A stretch of 64,000 nucleotides of DNA from Crocinitomicaceae bacterium (GTDB lineage Bacteria > Bacteroidota > Bacteroidia > Flavobacteriales_D > Crocinitomicaceae), in the NCBI GenBank assembly GCA_023957475.1, contig JAMLHA010000016.1, forward strand, positions 1 to 64,000, in the 5' to 3' direction. A program made the translations under genes and the position numbers. Each line of letters begins with the position of its first letter. Position 1 is the first letter of the stretch. The notes beneath the pieces are model-generated. The model did not search any database, had not been told where the DNA came from, and worked only from the letters and a program-made list of their open reading frames with translations. Positions 7,650 through 16,642 of this stretch are shown here, one piece after another.

Positions 7650-9049
7650 TGTTTTCCAAAAAAAGATTTGGCGCTTCTTTACTCATTATTGACTGGCTAA
7701 TTGCTTTATTGGCATGGGCCACTTTTTATTATGTTAGAAAAGTTTACATTGAAGAAACTGGTTTTTCCATTGGAACAGCATTCGTGCCAGGTCTATTAAT
7801 GATTCCTCTTTTTTGGTTAGCTATTTTTGCGCTACAAGGTACTTATATAGATGTTAGACGCTTGTATCGAATGAAAATTCTATCATTAACCTTTTTTGGA
7901 ACTATCTTAGGAACCATCGTTCTGTTTTTCTTCATTCTACTCGATGACGAAGTGGACGACCATTCATTATTCTACCAATCAACCATTTGGTTATTTAGTA
8001 TCCACTTTTCTTATTTTCTAATACCAAGAATACTCTTCGTAAGTATGCTTGTCAAAAAAATACACAAGCGAAAATATGGCTTCAGAACGCTTGTTATTGG
8101 CGGTAACGAAAAAGCAGTAGAAATAGTCAATGAATTGCAACAAATGCCAAAAAGCAACGGGCAGTTCTTAATTGGATTTGTCAATTTAAATGGTACCGAT
8201 AAATTATTAGAAGGCAATCTCCCCTATTTTGGTAAAGCTGATGACAAACTGGAAACAATAATTCGCCAAAACAACATTGAAGAGGTAATAATAGCTCTTG
8301 AAAGCAAAGAACATGACAAAATACACCAACTAATTGCTCGAATGGGGGGGAGTGATTTGAAAATAAATATTCTTCCGGATATGTATGACATTCTATCGGG
8401 TTCTGTAAAAATAAGCAGTATTTACGGTGCTTTATTAATAGAAGTGAATGCTGATATTATGCCAGTATGGCAACGAATTTTAAAACGTTTCATTGATGTA
8501 GTTTTTTCTGCTATTGCAATTATTCTTCTTATTCCAGTATATATTACAATTGCAATATTGGTGAAATTTTCTTCGCCTGGTCCTATTCTATTTTTTCAAG
8601 AACGAATTGGTAAAAATGGTGTTCCATTCAAGATTATCAAATTTAGAACCATGTACCTTGATTCGGAAAAGGCTGGACCTCAACTTTCTTCAACAACAGA
8701 TAAACGCATTACGCCTATTGGTAGTGTCTTACGAAAATTGCGCTTGGATGAATTTCCTCAATTTTTTAATGTACTAAAAGGCGATATGTCTTTAGTAGGA
8801 CCACGACCTGAACGTCAATTTTTTATTGATCAAATTGTAGCTACAGATCCACAATTTCTACAATTAACAAAAGTAAGACCAGGCATCACTTCATGGGGAC
8901 AAGTAAAATATGGTTACGCAGAAAACGTTGATCAAATGTTACAACGCATGAAATATGATTTACTCTACATGAAAAACAGAACATTGGCGTTAGATTTTAA
9001 AATTCTATTATACACCGTCGTTACCGTTATTAAAGCCAAAGGGAAATAA
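7649..9049 (+). CDS. Polyprenyl-phosphate sugar-1-phosphate transferase
   Basis: 466 residues of the WcaJ/WbaP type, which moves a sugar-1-phosphate from a nucleotide sugar onto undecaprenyl phosphate to begin exopolysaccharide or O-antigen synthesis. Four N-terminal hydrophobic segments (about 1-130), a Rossmann-like middle part (LVIGGNEKAVEIV near 150), then a membrane hairpin and the catalytic domain with FQERIGKNG, IIKFRTM, LRKLRLDEFPQFFNVLKGDMSLVGPRPE in order. Length and order are normal. Coupled to the preceding lipoprotein gene. Sugar specificity unknown. Confidence 0.92.
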   Translation: MFSKKRFGASLLIIDWLIALLAWATFYYVRKVYIEETGFSIGTAFVPGLLMIPLFWLAIFALQGTYIDVRRLYRMKILSLTFFGTILGTIVLFFFILLDDEVDDHSLFYQSTIWLFSIHFSYFLIPRILFVSMLVKKIHKRKYGFRTLVIGGNEKAVEIVNELQQMPKSNGQFLIGFVNLNGTDKLLEGNLPYFGKADDKLETIIRQNNIEEVIIALESKEHDKIHQLIARMGGSDLKINILPDMYDILSGSVKISSIYGALLIEVNADIMPVWQRILKRFIDVVFSAIAIILLIPVYITIAILVKFSSPGPILFFQERIGKNGVPFKIIKFRTMYLDSEKAGPQLSSTTDKRITPIGSVLRKLRLDEFPQFFNVLKGDMSLVGPRPERQFFIDQIVATDPQFLQLTKVRPGITSWGQVKYGYAENVDQMLQRMKYDLLYMKNRTLALDFKILLYTVVTVIKAKGK

Positions 9050-9050
9050 T

Positions 9051-9596
9051 CTACACCGATTTAAATACATATTTATAAAGTATTGCCATTACGCCTCCAC
9101 CAATATGGGCTAAGTGAGAAATTTGGTCTTCTTTAAAACTAGCTAAAATTTCTTGCCCCAAGAATAACATGACAACCAATATAAATGTCAAAGGTATTTC
9201 TTTGTTATTGGCATCTGATAAGCTGACCAAAACAATGTACAAAAACACCAATCCACTAGCTCCAATCAATCCATTATCAGAGATAATAACATGAGTAATC
9301 CCAATGACTATGGTCGTAACACTACTTATCATCAAAAGTTTTTGCCAACCCATCTGTTTTTCCAAAATAGGGCCGATTAATAAAATAACACTAAAATTTG
9401 ACACCAAATGACTAATACCCGAATGACTTAACGGATACAATAATAATCCCATATAAAATTGCCAATTTTGATAATCAAAATTTCCATTTAGAGTCAAAAT
9501 GGATAAATGCCCTCCAATGCTATAACTCAAAGTCAAAATAAAGCTGGCAAGTATTGTAAATCCTAATATAAATGGTGAATTAAAAGTAATTTTCAT
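9051..9596 (-). CDS. Rhomboid family intramembrane serine protease
   Basis: About 181 residues with six hydrophobic segments. Conserved elements are present in order: HLVSN in the second helix, GASG with the nucleophilic serine, and HLAHIGGG with the catalytic histidine. It should cleave membrane proteins within the bilayer; targets unknown. A longer frame from a TTG at 9644 is rejected because that TTG is part of a TATATTTG promoter element (9642-9649); the ATG at 9596 is used. Converges on the sugar transferase gene with only one base between the stops. Confidence 0.88.
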   Translation of the reverse strand: MKITFNSPFILGFTILASFILTLSYSIGGHLSILTLNGNFDYQNWQFYMGLLLYPLSHSGISHLVSNFSVILLIGPILEKQMGWQKLLMISSVTTIVIGITHVIISDNGLIGASGLVFLYIVLVSLSDANNKEIPLTFILVVMLFLGQEILASFKEDQISHLAHIGGGVMAILYKYVFKSV

Positions 9597-9641
9597 TGTA
9601 TAAATGTGTTTTATTGCTGTAAATGTAATAGAATAACATTT

Positions 9642-9649
9642 CAAATATA
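9642..9649 (-). promoter_or_regulatory. -7 promoter element of the rhomboid gene
   Basis: TATATTTG on the minus strand, about 45 bases upstream of the chosen ATG. No TTG at -33 is clear. Confidence 0.45.
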
Positions 9650-9779
9650 CAGCAAAGCTTTACTTTTTTTAACCTGAACTTGTTACTTTCTGTCATGCTT
9701 TCTGACAAATAGTCACAAAACAATTAAATCAAACCCATTCAACTTAGAAAAAATGACATAAAAATGAGCTAAAATAGAG

Positions 9780-9797
9780 TTGGCACAAAGATTGTCT
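9780..9797 (+). promoter_or_regulatory. Sigma-54-like -24/-12 element upstream of dnaK
   Basis: TTGGCAC-N5-TTGTC matches the sigma-54 pattern TGGCAC-N5-TTGCW in sequence and spacing except that the -12 GC is GT. It sits about 36 bases before the dnaK ATG, leaving room for a leader of some 25 bases. No TAnnTTTG element is seen here. Confidence 0.4.
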
Positions 9798-9832
9798 TAG
9801 AAAAAGAAATTAAAATTGAAATTTAAACGAAT

Positions 9833-11734
9833 ATGGGAAAAATAATAGGAATCGATTTAGGAACAACAAATTCATGCGTTGCCGTAATGGAAGGAAATGA
9901 ACCTGTTGTTATTACTAACTCGGAAGGAAAAAGAACAACTCCATCAGTTGTTGGTTTTGTAGAAGGAGGTGAGCGTAAGGTTGGTGACCCTGCAAAAAGA
10001 CAAGCAATTACAAACCCTACAAAAACTGTTTATTCTATCAAACGTTTTATGGGTATCAACTTTGACGAAGCTCAAAAAGAAACGAGCCACATGTCATACA
10101 AAGTGGTAAAAGGAGAAAACAACACACCGCGTGTTGATATTGATGGTAGATTGTACACTCCTCAAGAAATTTCAGCGATGACTCTTCAAAAAATGAAGAA
10201 AACTGCTGAAGACTATCTTGGTCAAGAAGTAACAGAAGCTGTTATTACTGTTCCTGCTTACTTTAACGACTCTCAACGTCAAGCTACAAAAGAAGCTGGT
10301 GAAATTGCTGGTTTAACTGTAAAAAGAATCATCAATGAACCAACAGCTGCTGCTTTGGCTTATGGATTGGATAAAAAAGGAACTGATCAAAAAATTGTTG
10401 TATTCGACTTTGGTGGTGGTACACACGACGTATCTATTCTTGAATTAGGAGATGGTGTATTTGAAGTATTATCAACAGATGGTGACACCCACTTAGGTGG
10501 TGACGATGTGGATAAAAAAATCATCGATTGGTTGGCTGAAGAATTTAAAAATGATGAAGGCTTAGATTTACGTGAAGACCCTATGGCACTTCAACGTTTA
10601 AAAGAAGCTGCTGAGAAAGCAAAAATTGAACTTTCTTCAACTGCTTCAACTGAAATCAATTTACCGTACATCATGCCTGTTAACGGTGTTCCAAAACACT
10701 TAGTTAGAACATTGCAACGTGCAAAATTTGAGCAATTGATTGCTGATATCGTAGAAAGAACTATCGCTCCTTGTCGTTCTGCCCTTCAAAATGCAGGATT
10801 GTCAACAAGTGATATCAACGAAGTAATCTTGGTTGGTGGTTCTACTCGTATCCCAATGATTCAAGATGCAGTTGAGCGTTTCTTTGGAAAAACTCCTTCT
10901 AAAGGTGTGAACCCTGACGAAGTTGTAGCACTTGGAGCTGCAATTCAAGGTGGTGTACTTACTGGTGAAGTTAAAGATGTATTGTTGTTGGACGTAATTC
11001 CATTATCATTAGGAATTGAAACAATGGGTGGTGTATTTACCAAATTAATAGAAGCAAATACAACTATTCCTACTAAAAAATCAGAAACGTTCTCTACAGC
11101 CTCTGACAACCAACCTTCTGTGGATATTCACGTATTGCAAGGTGAGCGTTCGATGGCTTCTGACAACAAGACTTTAGGAAGATTCCAATTGTCTGACATT
11201 CCACCTGCACCGAGAGGGGTGCCTCAAATTGAAGTAACATTCGATATCGATGCAAACGGAATCATGAATATTTCTGCTAAAGATAAAGGTACTGGGAAAT
11301 TGCAATCCATTAAAATTGAATCTTCATCCGGTTTGTCTGACGAAGAAATTGCACGCATGAAAGCAGATGCAGAAGCACACGCTGAAGCTGATAAAGCAAG
11401 AGCTAAGGAAGCGGAAACTATCAACAAAGCAGATTCATTGATTTTCCAAACAGAACGTCAATTGAAAGAGTATGGTGATAAAATCCCTGCTGACAAAAAG
11501 CAACCAATTGAAGATGCTTTGGCGGAATTGAAAAAAGAATTTGAAGCTAAAAATATTGCAAATCTTGAACCTGCTATGGAAAAATTAAACAATGTTTTCC
11601 AAGCTGCTTCTCAAGAAATCTACAACGCTACAAATAATCAAGGTGGTGCAGATGCTAATCAAGGAAATGAAACAAATTCAAATCCAAACGAAGAAGTAAC
11701 TGATGTTGACTTTGAAGAAGTAAACGAAAAATAA
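9833..11734 (+). CDS. dnaK: Molecular chaperone DnaK (Hsp70)
   Basis: 633 residues, normal DnaK length. ATP-dependent chaperone that binds exposed hydrophobic segments with DnaJ and GrpE. The nucleotide-binding domain opens with [16 protein letters not shown], contains the phosphate-2 motif [13 protein letters not shown] near residue 195 and VGGSTRIP near 340; the substrate-binding domain follows ([11 protein letters not shown]) and the tail ends with [11 protein letters not shown], the usual acidic C-terminus. A single gene here: neither dnaJ nor grpE is adjacent. Strong terminator follows. Confidence 0.98.
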   Translation: MGKIIGIDLGTTNSCVAVMEGNEPVVITNSEGKRTTPSVVGFVEGGERKVGDPAKRQAITNPTKTVYSIKRFMGINFDEAQKETSHMSYKVVKGENNTPRVDIDGRLYTPQEISAMTLQKMKKTAEDYLGQEVTEAVITVPAYFNDSQRQATKEAGEIAGLTVKRIINEPTAAALAYGLDKKGTDQKIVVFDFGGGTHDVSILELGDGVFEVLSTDGDTHLGGDDVDKKIIDWLAEEFKNDEGLDLREDPMALQRLKEAAEKAKIELSSTASTEINLPYIMPVNGVPKHLVRTLQRAKFEQLIADIVERTIAPCRSALQNAGLSTSDINEVILVGGSTRIPMIQDAVERFFGKTPSKGVNPDEVVALGAAIQGGVLTGEVKDVLLLDVIPLSLGIETMGGVFTKLIEANTTIPTKKSETFSTASDNQPSVDIHVLQGERSMASDNKTLGRFQLSDIPPAPRGVPQIEVTFDIDANGIMNISAKDKGTGKLQSIKIESSSGLSDEEIARMKADAEAHAEADKARAKEAETINKADSLIFQTERQLKEYGDKIPADKKQPIEDALAELKKEFEAKNIANLEPAMEKLNNVFQAASQEIYNATNNQGGADANQGNETNSNPNEEVTDVDFEEVNEK

Positions 11735-11748
11735 TTTATAATTATCTT

Positions 11749-11788
11749 AAAAAAATAGGCTATAAATTAATATAGCCTATTTTTTTTG
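11749..11788 (+). terminator. Rho-independent terminator after dnaK
   Basis: AAAAATAGGCTATA pairs with TATAGCCTATTTTT around a six-base loop and is followed by a long T run. It lies just after the dnaK stop. Confidence 0.9.
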
Positions 11789-11797
11789 TTTTTTTTA

Positions 11798-11828
11798 TTG
11801 TTTAGAATGATTCTAAATAATATATTTG
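11798..11828 (+). promoter_or_regulatory. Promoter, TTG-N20-TATATTTG
   Basis: TTG at 11798-11800 and TATATTTG at 11821-11828 are 20 bases apart, a very good fit to the Bacteroidota consensus. The next ATG is 25 bases after the -7 element. The spacer is filled by a 17-bp palindrome (11801-11817). Confidence 0.8.
11801..11817. promoter_or_regulatory. Fur/PerR-like 7-1-7 operator
   Basis: TTTAGAATGATTCTAAA is a perfect odd palindrome (eight-base arms around one base). Its core TTAGAAT-N-ATTCTAA has the 7-1-7 architecture of Fur-family boxes and is close to the PerR box TTATAATNATTATAA. It occupies the spacer between -33 and -7, where a bound repressor would block RNA polymerase. Confidence 0.6.
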
Positions 11829-11853
11829 TAAAATAATCCTTAAAAAGAAAAAT

Positions 11854-12303
11854 ATGGAAACGTTATCACGCAATCAAACAAAAGAAGAAGAAATCATTCA
11901 ACGTATCAATCAATTGTCGAATGAAAAAACAACAAAATTTCATGCTATTCGCTTTTTTAAAAGTCACCAAGTAAAAGCGGAAGAAACTCTCTCTGAAAAT
12001 GAAAAAAAATTAGAAGAAATTGACACCCAATTAATGGATTTATTTCTTGAATTAAGAACAGTTAAACCACTTTATTTTATAGAATATGTTTTGGAACATA
12101 CCATTTATAACAGTACCAAATACTGGGAAACAAAGAGAGAATATCTAAGATTTGACACCGATTGTCAAATCAATACAATAGATAATGGATGGGAGAAATA
12201 TACCAATGACTCATCAATTGAAAAACTATTAAACGAAATCAATCAATACATTCTCCATGAAAAGTTCTCAAATTTCAAAATAAAACAAATAAGAAGAGAG
12301 TGA
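11854..12303 (+). CDS. Small cytoplasmic coiled-coil protein, unknown
   Basis: 149 residues, charged, no signal peptide or membrane segment. Residues about 1-70 are rich in E/K/Q with heptad-like spacing, suggesting a coiled coil; the rest (YFIEYVLEHTIYNSTKYWETKREYLRF) is mixed. No family recognised. It stands alone between two hairpins and has a strong promoter whose spacer carries a Fur/PerR-like palindrome, so iron-, manganese- or peroxide-dependent expression is inferred. Confidence 0.65.
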   Translation: METLSRNQTKEEEIIQRINQLSNEKTTKFHAIRFFKSHQVKAEETLSENEKKLEEIDTQLMDLFLELRTVKPLYFIEYVLEHTIYNSTKYWETKREYLRFDTDCQINTIDNGWEKYTNDSSIEKLLNEINQYILHEKFSNFKIKQIRRE

Positions 12304-12321
12304 TACAAAACCACTCTCTTC
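12293..12321 (+). terminator. Hairpin terminator overlapping the stop codon
   Basis: GAAGAGAGTG and CACTCTCTTC form a perfect 10-bp stem that begins just before and includes the stop of the coiled-coil gene. The T tract after it is weak. Confidence 0.6.
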
Positions 12322-12365
12322 TCTTAAATTTGACAGTTTTTCTGTATTAACCTGAGATTTCAGTA

Positions 12366-13541
12366 TTAATATTCTTTCATTACTCCTCGTTGAGCTGTTT
12401 TATAACTTGCAAAGGCAAAAAGAATATAAGCAAAAAGCAACGAAACAATTCCATACAAACTAATAGATGAGCCAATAGACAAACCTCCGGCTATTAAAAT
12501 ACCATCTAAAAAGAATTTGAATACTAAAAACACCAGAAAACCAGCTACTGCAATAATTCCAAAAATCTTCATAAAATACATAAAAAACGCTCTGATGATC
12601 AACTTTGGGTGATAACCAATACGAATCAACGTACGTACCTCATAAGCGTTTCTTGACATCAATAATTGTAAGTATTGAATCAACACCAAACAGGAAACAA
12701 AAACAGCAATGATTGAAATTCCCAATATCACAACAATCAATGTGCTAACAATGCTCTTTAATTTCCCTACAACCATTTGAGAATTTTTAGACTCCAATCC
12801 ATGCTTTGTCAAATAATCTTCCACCAATCCAAACTCACTTTCTTTACCAGAAATCATGATTTGCGTTATCTTTTTATCTGCACCCAAAGCAAAGTTGTTA
12901 TTTCCATAATTCATAAACGATTGAGGCACTAAAATGGAAGCTACTTCATTCGTAAAACCTATAATTTTAGCCGCAATAAATTCCTTTTTATCATCATTTT
13001 TAATGGTAAACTTAAAACGTATCTCTTTTGCCAATTCATCTGACACCTGCGGAATTCCACTGGCACTCATAAACGTGTTTAACATCACTATAAAATCTCG
13101 TGGTAAGATGATTGGCACAACTGTATCGCCTTCTTTCCAAGTCCATTTGTCAGATTTCACATCCAAAAATGCTGGATCAACTGTCTGAATAAACACATCT
13201 GAACGAAAATAAGGTACATGTGGGTCATCTGTTTGAAATGAAACATCAAAATTATTGGAAATAACAGGTTTCACATCAGAAATAAACTTTTCTTTCTTAA
13301 TGCGCTCAATTTCAGATTCTGAAAAATCCGTTTTTGCCAACCCCATTATAGCACCCGCATTTACTTTCTTTTGAACAATTAAGGTGTTGGGACCCAAAAT
13401 TTCGTTTCCACATCCAAATTCATTCACCTTTACCAAGTAATGAATAGAAGTTATAAGGAAAGTAATCCCTAAAAAAGAACCAACAATTGCTATAATCAAT
13501 TGCTTTCTATCTTGATTTCGAAATAATAATTGACGTAACAT
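12366..13541 (-). CDS. ABC transporter permease, FtsX/MacB-like
   Basis: 391 residues: one N-terminal membrane helix (about 15-36), a long extracytoplasmic domain (about 40-250), then three C-terminal helices (about 265-290, 315-345, 360-380). This is the topology of FtsX/MacB/LolC-type permeases, which work on the periplasmic side rather than as channels. Four bases downstream of the ATPase gene on the same strand, so both proteins should form one complex. The substrate is unknown. No periplasmic adaptor gene is adjacent. Confidence 0.75.
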   Translation of the reverse strand: MLRQLLFRNQDRKQLIIAIVGSFLGITFLITSIHYLVKVNEFGCGNEILGPNTLIVQKKVNAGAIMGLAKTDFSESEIERIKKEKFISDVKPVISNNFDVSFQTDDPHVPYFRSDVFIQTVDPAFLDVKSDKWTWKEGDTVVPIILPRDFIVMLNTFMSASGIPQVSDELAKEIRFKFTIKNDDKKEFIAAKIIGFTNEVASILVPQSFMNYGNNNFALGADKKITQIMISGKESEFGLVEDYLTKHGLESKNSQMVVGKLKSIVSTLIVVILGISIIAVFVSCLVLIQYLQLLMSRNAYEVRTLIRIGYHPKLIIRAFFMYFMKIFGIIAVAGFLVFLVFKFFLDGILIAGGLSIGSSISLYGIVSLLFAYILFAFASYKTAQRGVMKEY

Positions 13542-13544
13542 GAC

Positions 13545-14186
13545 TCAAAGGTTTAAAGTGTAATCATAAGGAAACTGATGTGTATCACCCAAAGATGTCA
13601 ACACAAATCCAGCATTTAACTCATTTGCTCGCTGATTAATCAACGATAAACTCAACTGTGTATTGGCTTCATCCAAATGTGAAAACGGTTCGTCCATAAT
13701 CAACCATTCAAAAGGTTGTGACAATGCTCGTATTATTGCTACTCGTTGCTGTTGCCCCATTGACAATAAACCGCACTTCTGTTCCCATTTATCACCAATC
13801 CCCAAGTGATCCAACATGCTTCTCAATTCCGATTCAGAGTAAACGTTTGTTAAATTATTCTTCAACAATAAATTTTCTTTCACTGTCAACGTTGGAAACA
13901 ATTGTAAATCTTGAAAATCAGTAGAAATTTTGTTGATTCGCAAATCAGTCCACTCATCTGGAGAGAACGATTTCACATCTCTTCCATCGTATGAAATCAA
14001 TCCAGAATAATCTGTTCTTAATCCCGTAACCGTATAGGTAAAGGTGGTTTTTCCTTTTCCACTTGCTGCATTCAACATGATTTTTTTCCCATGTTCCAAC
14101 ACAACTTCATTCCCCCAAATACTAGTTTCCCCATGCTGAATGGAAGCTAAAGGAAATGGCATCACCTTATTTAAAACAATCTTCAT
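13545..14186 (-). CDS. ABC transporter ATP-binding protein with atypical motifs
   Basis: 213 residues, the usual size for LolD/MacB-type ATPases. The signature LLSMGQQQRVAI and Walker B WLIMDEP with the D-loop SHLD are clear. Two elements deviate: the Walker A reads AASGKGKTT, with Ala at the usual first Gly, and the region expected to hold the H-loop histidine reads VLTSLGDTH, with no His at the normal position. It may still bind ATP because the GKT core is kept. Pairs with the downstream FtsX-like permease. Confidence 0.8.
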   Translation of the reverse strand: MKIVLNKVMPFPLASIQHGETSIWGNEVVLEHGKKIMLNAASGKGKTTFTYTVTGLRTDYSGLISYDGRDVKSFSPDEWTDLRINKISTDFQDLQLFPTLTVKENLLLKNNLTNVYSESELRSMLDHLGIGDKWEQKCGLLSMGQQQRVAIIRALSQPFEWLIMDEPFSHLDEANTQLSLSLINQRANELNAGFVLTSLGDTHQFPYDYTLNL

Positions 14187-14256
14187 AATGCGCTATTTTT
14201 AAACTATAGGGCAATAATTGTTCCAAAAATTGAACAATTTTATAAATCATTATTAA

Positions 14257-15621
14257 TCAGAAGTTTAAATCTATCAAATAAAGCAAAGATGCCATAGCTG
14301 CACATCCCAATTCCAATTCTCGCTTATTGATATTTTCAAAAACATCATTTGGAGAATGATGAACATCAAAATAACGTTGTGAATCTGGGATAAAACCAAA
14401 CAATGCGATAGACTCAAATTGTTGTTTTAACGGGTTGATATCAACACCTCCATACCCTTTTTCAAAAACATGAAGTTCATACGGTTTAAAGATAGGTGCT
14501 AAACTTTTCAAAAAGTTCACTTTTTCTACAGCACCATCACAATGAAAACCACGAGGAACAAAACCGCCTGCATCACTTTCAACAGCAGCAATGTGTTCTT
14601 CATTATTCTCTTTTGCAAGTTTGGCGTATGATTTTCCTCCATTGTTACCATTTTCTTCATTCATAAAAAACACAACGCGAAGTGTATGCTTTGGTTTATA
14701 TCCCAAAGATTTTAAGATTGACAGCGCTTCTAATGAATGCATCAACCCTGCTCCATCATCGTGCGCTCCCTCTCCTGTGTCCCATGAATCTATATGACCA
14801 CCTACTGTAATAATTTTATTTGGAGCAACACTTCCTTTTATTTCAGCAATGACATTAAATGAAGGAACCATTCCCATATCCTGGCAATCCATGCGCATAA
14901 TGAATTTTACTTTTTGCTTTTTCAACAAAGCACTCAAATTTTCTGCATCTCTGGTAGATAAAGCTGCTGCTGGTATTTTTTTCACAGAATCATTGTAATA
15001 CATTGCTCCTGTATGTGGATGGTCATCGATTGGTAACCCAACCGAGCGAATAACAACAGCCAACGCACCCAATTTACCCGCAGCCAATGCACTAAAAGCA
15101 CGTACAGCAAAACCTTCATCATACGATTCAAATGTATTGATGTTTTTGGCATTCATTGGTTCGTTTACAAAAACAATTTTATTTTCAACTTGTGCCTTTG
15201 AAGCATTTTTTAAGCTTTCTAACGTTTTAAATTCTACAACATCACCCTCCAAAGTTCCGTTTGTGCCAACACTTCCTCCAAGTGCCAACATATTTACTTT
15301 AAAGATTTCTCCTGAAGCTGTTTTATACCATCCTTCTTCTTTCGTTCCTCGCTTCCAATACGGCACCATCACCGGTTGCAAATAAGCCTTATCAAAACCA
15401 TAAGAATCCATTAAACGCAGTGACCACTCAACGGCTTGTTGCGCTGCTGCCGAACCTGAAATACGTTGCCCAATATTTTTACACAAATAGCGCAAATTTT
15501 CATAAGCTGGGTTTTCAGACAATGCTTTATCATATATTTTACGAATAAACAAAGAATCGTATTGTTGAGCAAAAGATAATGTCCCAACAAATAAAACGAT
15601 AACAAAAAGAAGGTTTTTCAT
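14257..15621 (-). CDS. Secreted M28 family zinc aminopeptidase/carboxypeptidase
   Basis: 454 residues with a signal peptide (about 1-18, ending LSFAQ). Zinc ligands and catalytic residues of family M28 are visible in order: GGHIDSWDTGEGAHDDGAG near 273, NEENGNNGGK near 320, ESDAGGF near 348 and HHSPNDVFE near 425. A protease-associated insert lies between the N-terminus and the catalytic part. It should trim peptides in the periplasm or outside; without a T9SS sorting tail, a periplasmic place is more likely. Closest in layout to carboxypeptidase Q-like members. Confidence 0.9.
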   Translation of the reverse strand: MKNLLFVIVLFVGTLSFAQQYDSLFIRKIYDKALSENPAYENLRYLCKNIGQRISGSAAAQQAVEWSLRLMDSYGFDKAYLQPVMVPYWKRGTKEEGWYKTASGEIFKVNMLALGGSVGTNGTLEGDVVEFKTLESLKNASKAQVENKIVFVNEPMNAKNINTFESYDEGFAVRAFSALAAGKLGALAVVIRSVGLPIDDHPHTGAMYYNDSVKKIPAAALSTRDAENLSALLKKQKVKFIMRMDCQDMGMVPSFNVIAEIKGSVAPNKIITVGGHIDSWDTGEGAHDDGAGLMHSLEALSILKSLGYKPKHTLRVVFFMNEENGNNGGKSYAKLAKENNEEHIAAVESDAGGFVPRGFHCDGAVEKVNFLKSLAPIFKPYELHVFEKGYGGVDINPLKQQFESIALFGFIPDSQRYFDVHHSPNDVFENINKRELELGCAAMASLLYLIDLNF

Positions 15622-15630
15622 AGCCTAAAT

Positions 15631-16581
15631 TTAAGGTAATTCTTTTAAATTGTTCAACGCCCAACGATTATTTTTATTTAGCGCTAATATTTTTAGATAA
15701 AGTCGCCTAGCACCTGTATATTCTCCTTTAACATGTGCATTGTATGCCAATTTGGAAAGGCGATCAATTTTTATCAATGTATAATTATTTTTAGCTAAAG
15801 CATTATCAATGTTAATTTTTATGGATGCTTGATAATACTGTTCCGCTCTATTCAAATCATTTTTCTGATGAAAATATATACCTCTAGCACATTGCCATTC
15901 ACTTGACCAAGGAGCATACAACAATGAGCTTGCTGCAATAGAAAAAGGTAAAACAAACAAGGTCAAGTATTGCCATTTTATTGATCCTTCATTTTGTGCC
16001 AAACCTGTTAGAAAGCCCCAAAATATACCACCAATTTTTGCTTCAATTGCTACTTGTTGACCAAAAACAGAATTGGTTATTGACATAAAGATCAAAGAAC
16101 CAAACAATACAGCACCAATCCCATAGATATAGCGCATTCTAAACATCCTATTTTTAAATGACATGATTAAAATGAGTGCATAAAAGCCAAAAACAGAACT
16201 AGAAATACCCAAGCCAGCATCATTGGTCATGGCAAGTTGAATTATGGAACCAAAAACGGAGCAAACCAACCCAAAAGTAGCCATTTTGAACCAACCGATT
16301 CTTCGTTCAATAAACGCACCAAACAACCATAATCCTAATAAATTGGATAATAAATGGAATAAATTTACATGAATCAGATTGTTTAAAACTACGCCATATA
16401 CGTGTCCTAAATAAATTTGAATTGCATACGGCGCGCCAAATTTTTCTAACAGTTTAAAATCAATGGAAGTACTGTGAGACAGATAAGCAGTAATTGAGTA
16501 CACCACTATCAGCAACACCGAAAACAATGTTGTAAACCAAGGAAAATATTTATGTTCAGCAGATTCAATCATATATGACAA
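15631..16581 (-). CDS. Rhomboid pseudoprotease with C-terminal TPR-like tail
   Basis: 316 residues: a rhomboid fold of six or more helices (about 15-230) followed by a soluble helical region (about 225-316) with two TPR-like repeats. HLLSN in the second helix and GISSS, including the nucleophile position, are kept, but the motif that normally reads AHxGG is EAKIGG: the catalytic histidine is lysine (codon AAA). It should therefore be proteolytically inactive, perhaps a binding or quality-control protein. Lies 9 bases upstream of the M28 peptidase gene, same strand. Confidence 0.75.
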   Translation of the reverse strand: MSYMIESAEHKYFPWFTTLFSVLLIVVYSITAYLSHSTSIDFKLLEKFGAPYAIQIYLGHVYGVVLNNLIHVNLFHLLSNLLGLWLFGAFIERRIGWFKMATFGLVCSVFGSIIQLAMTNDAGLGISSSVFGFYALILIMSFKNRMFRMRYIYGIGAVLFGSLIFMSITNSVFGQQVAIEAKIGGIFWGFLTGLAQNEGSIKWQYLTLFVLPFSIAASSLLYAPWSSEWQCARGIYFHQKNDLNRAEQYYQASIKINIDNALAKNNYTLIKIDRLSKLAYNAHVKGEYTGARRLYLKILALNKNNRWALNNLKELP

Positions 16582-16642
16582 TTACAAATTTAACGGATAA
16601 TTTGAATTGTCAATCAGAGAGAGGGCGACTATTTAAAAAAAA

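Noticed and set aside
9597-9644. Longer start (TTG at 9644) for the rhomboid gene
   Set aside because: The TTG lies within a TATATTTG promoter element, so it would not be in the transcript.
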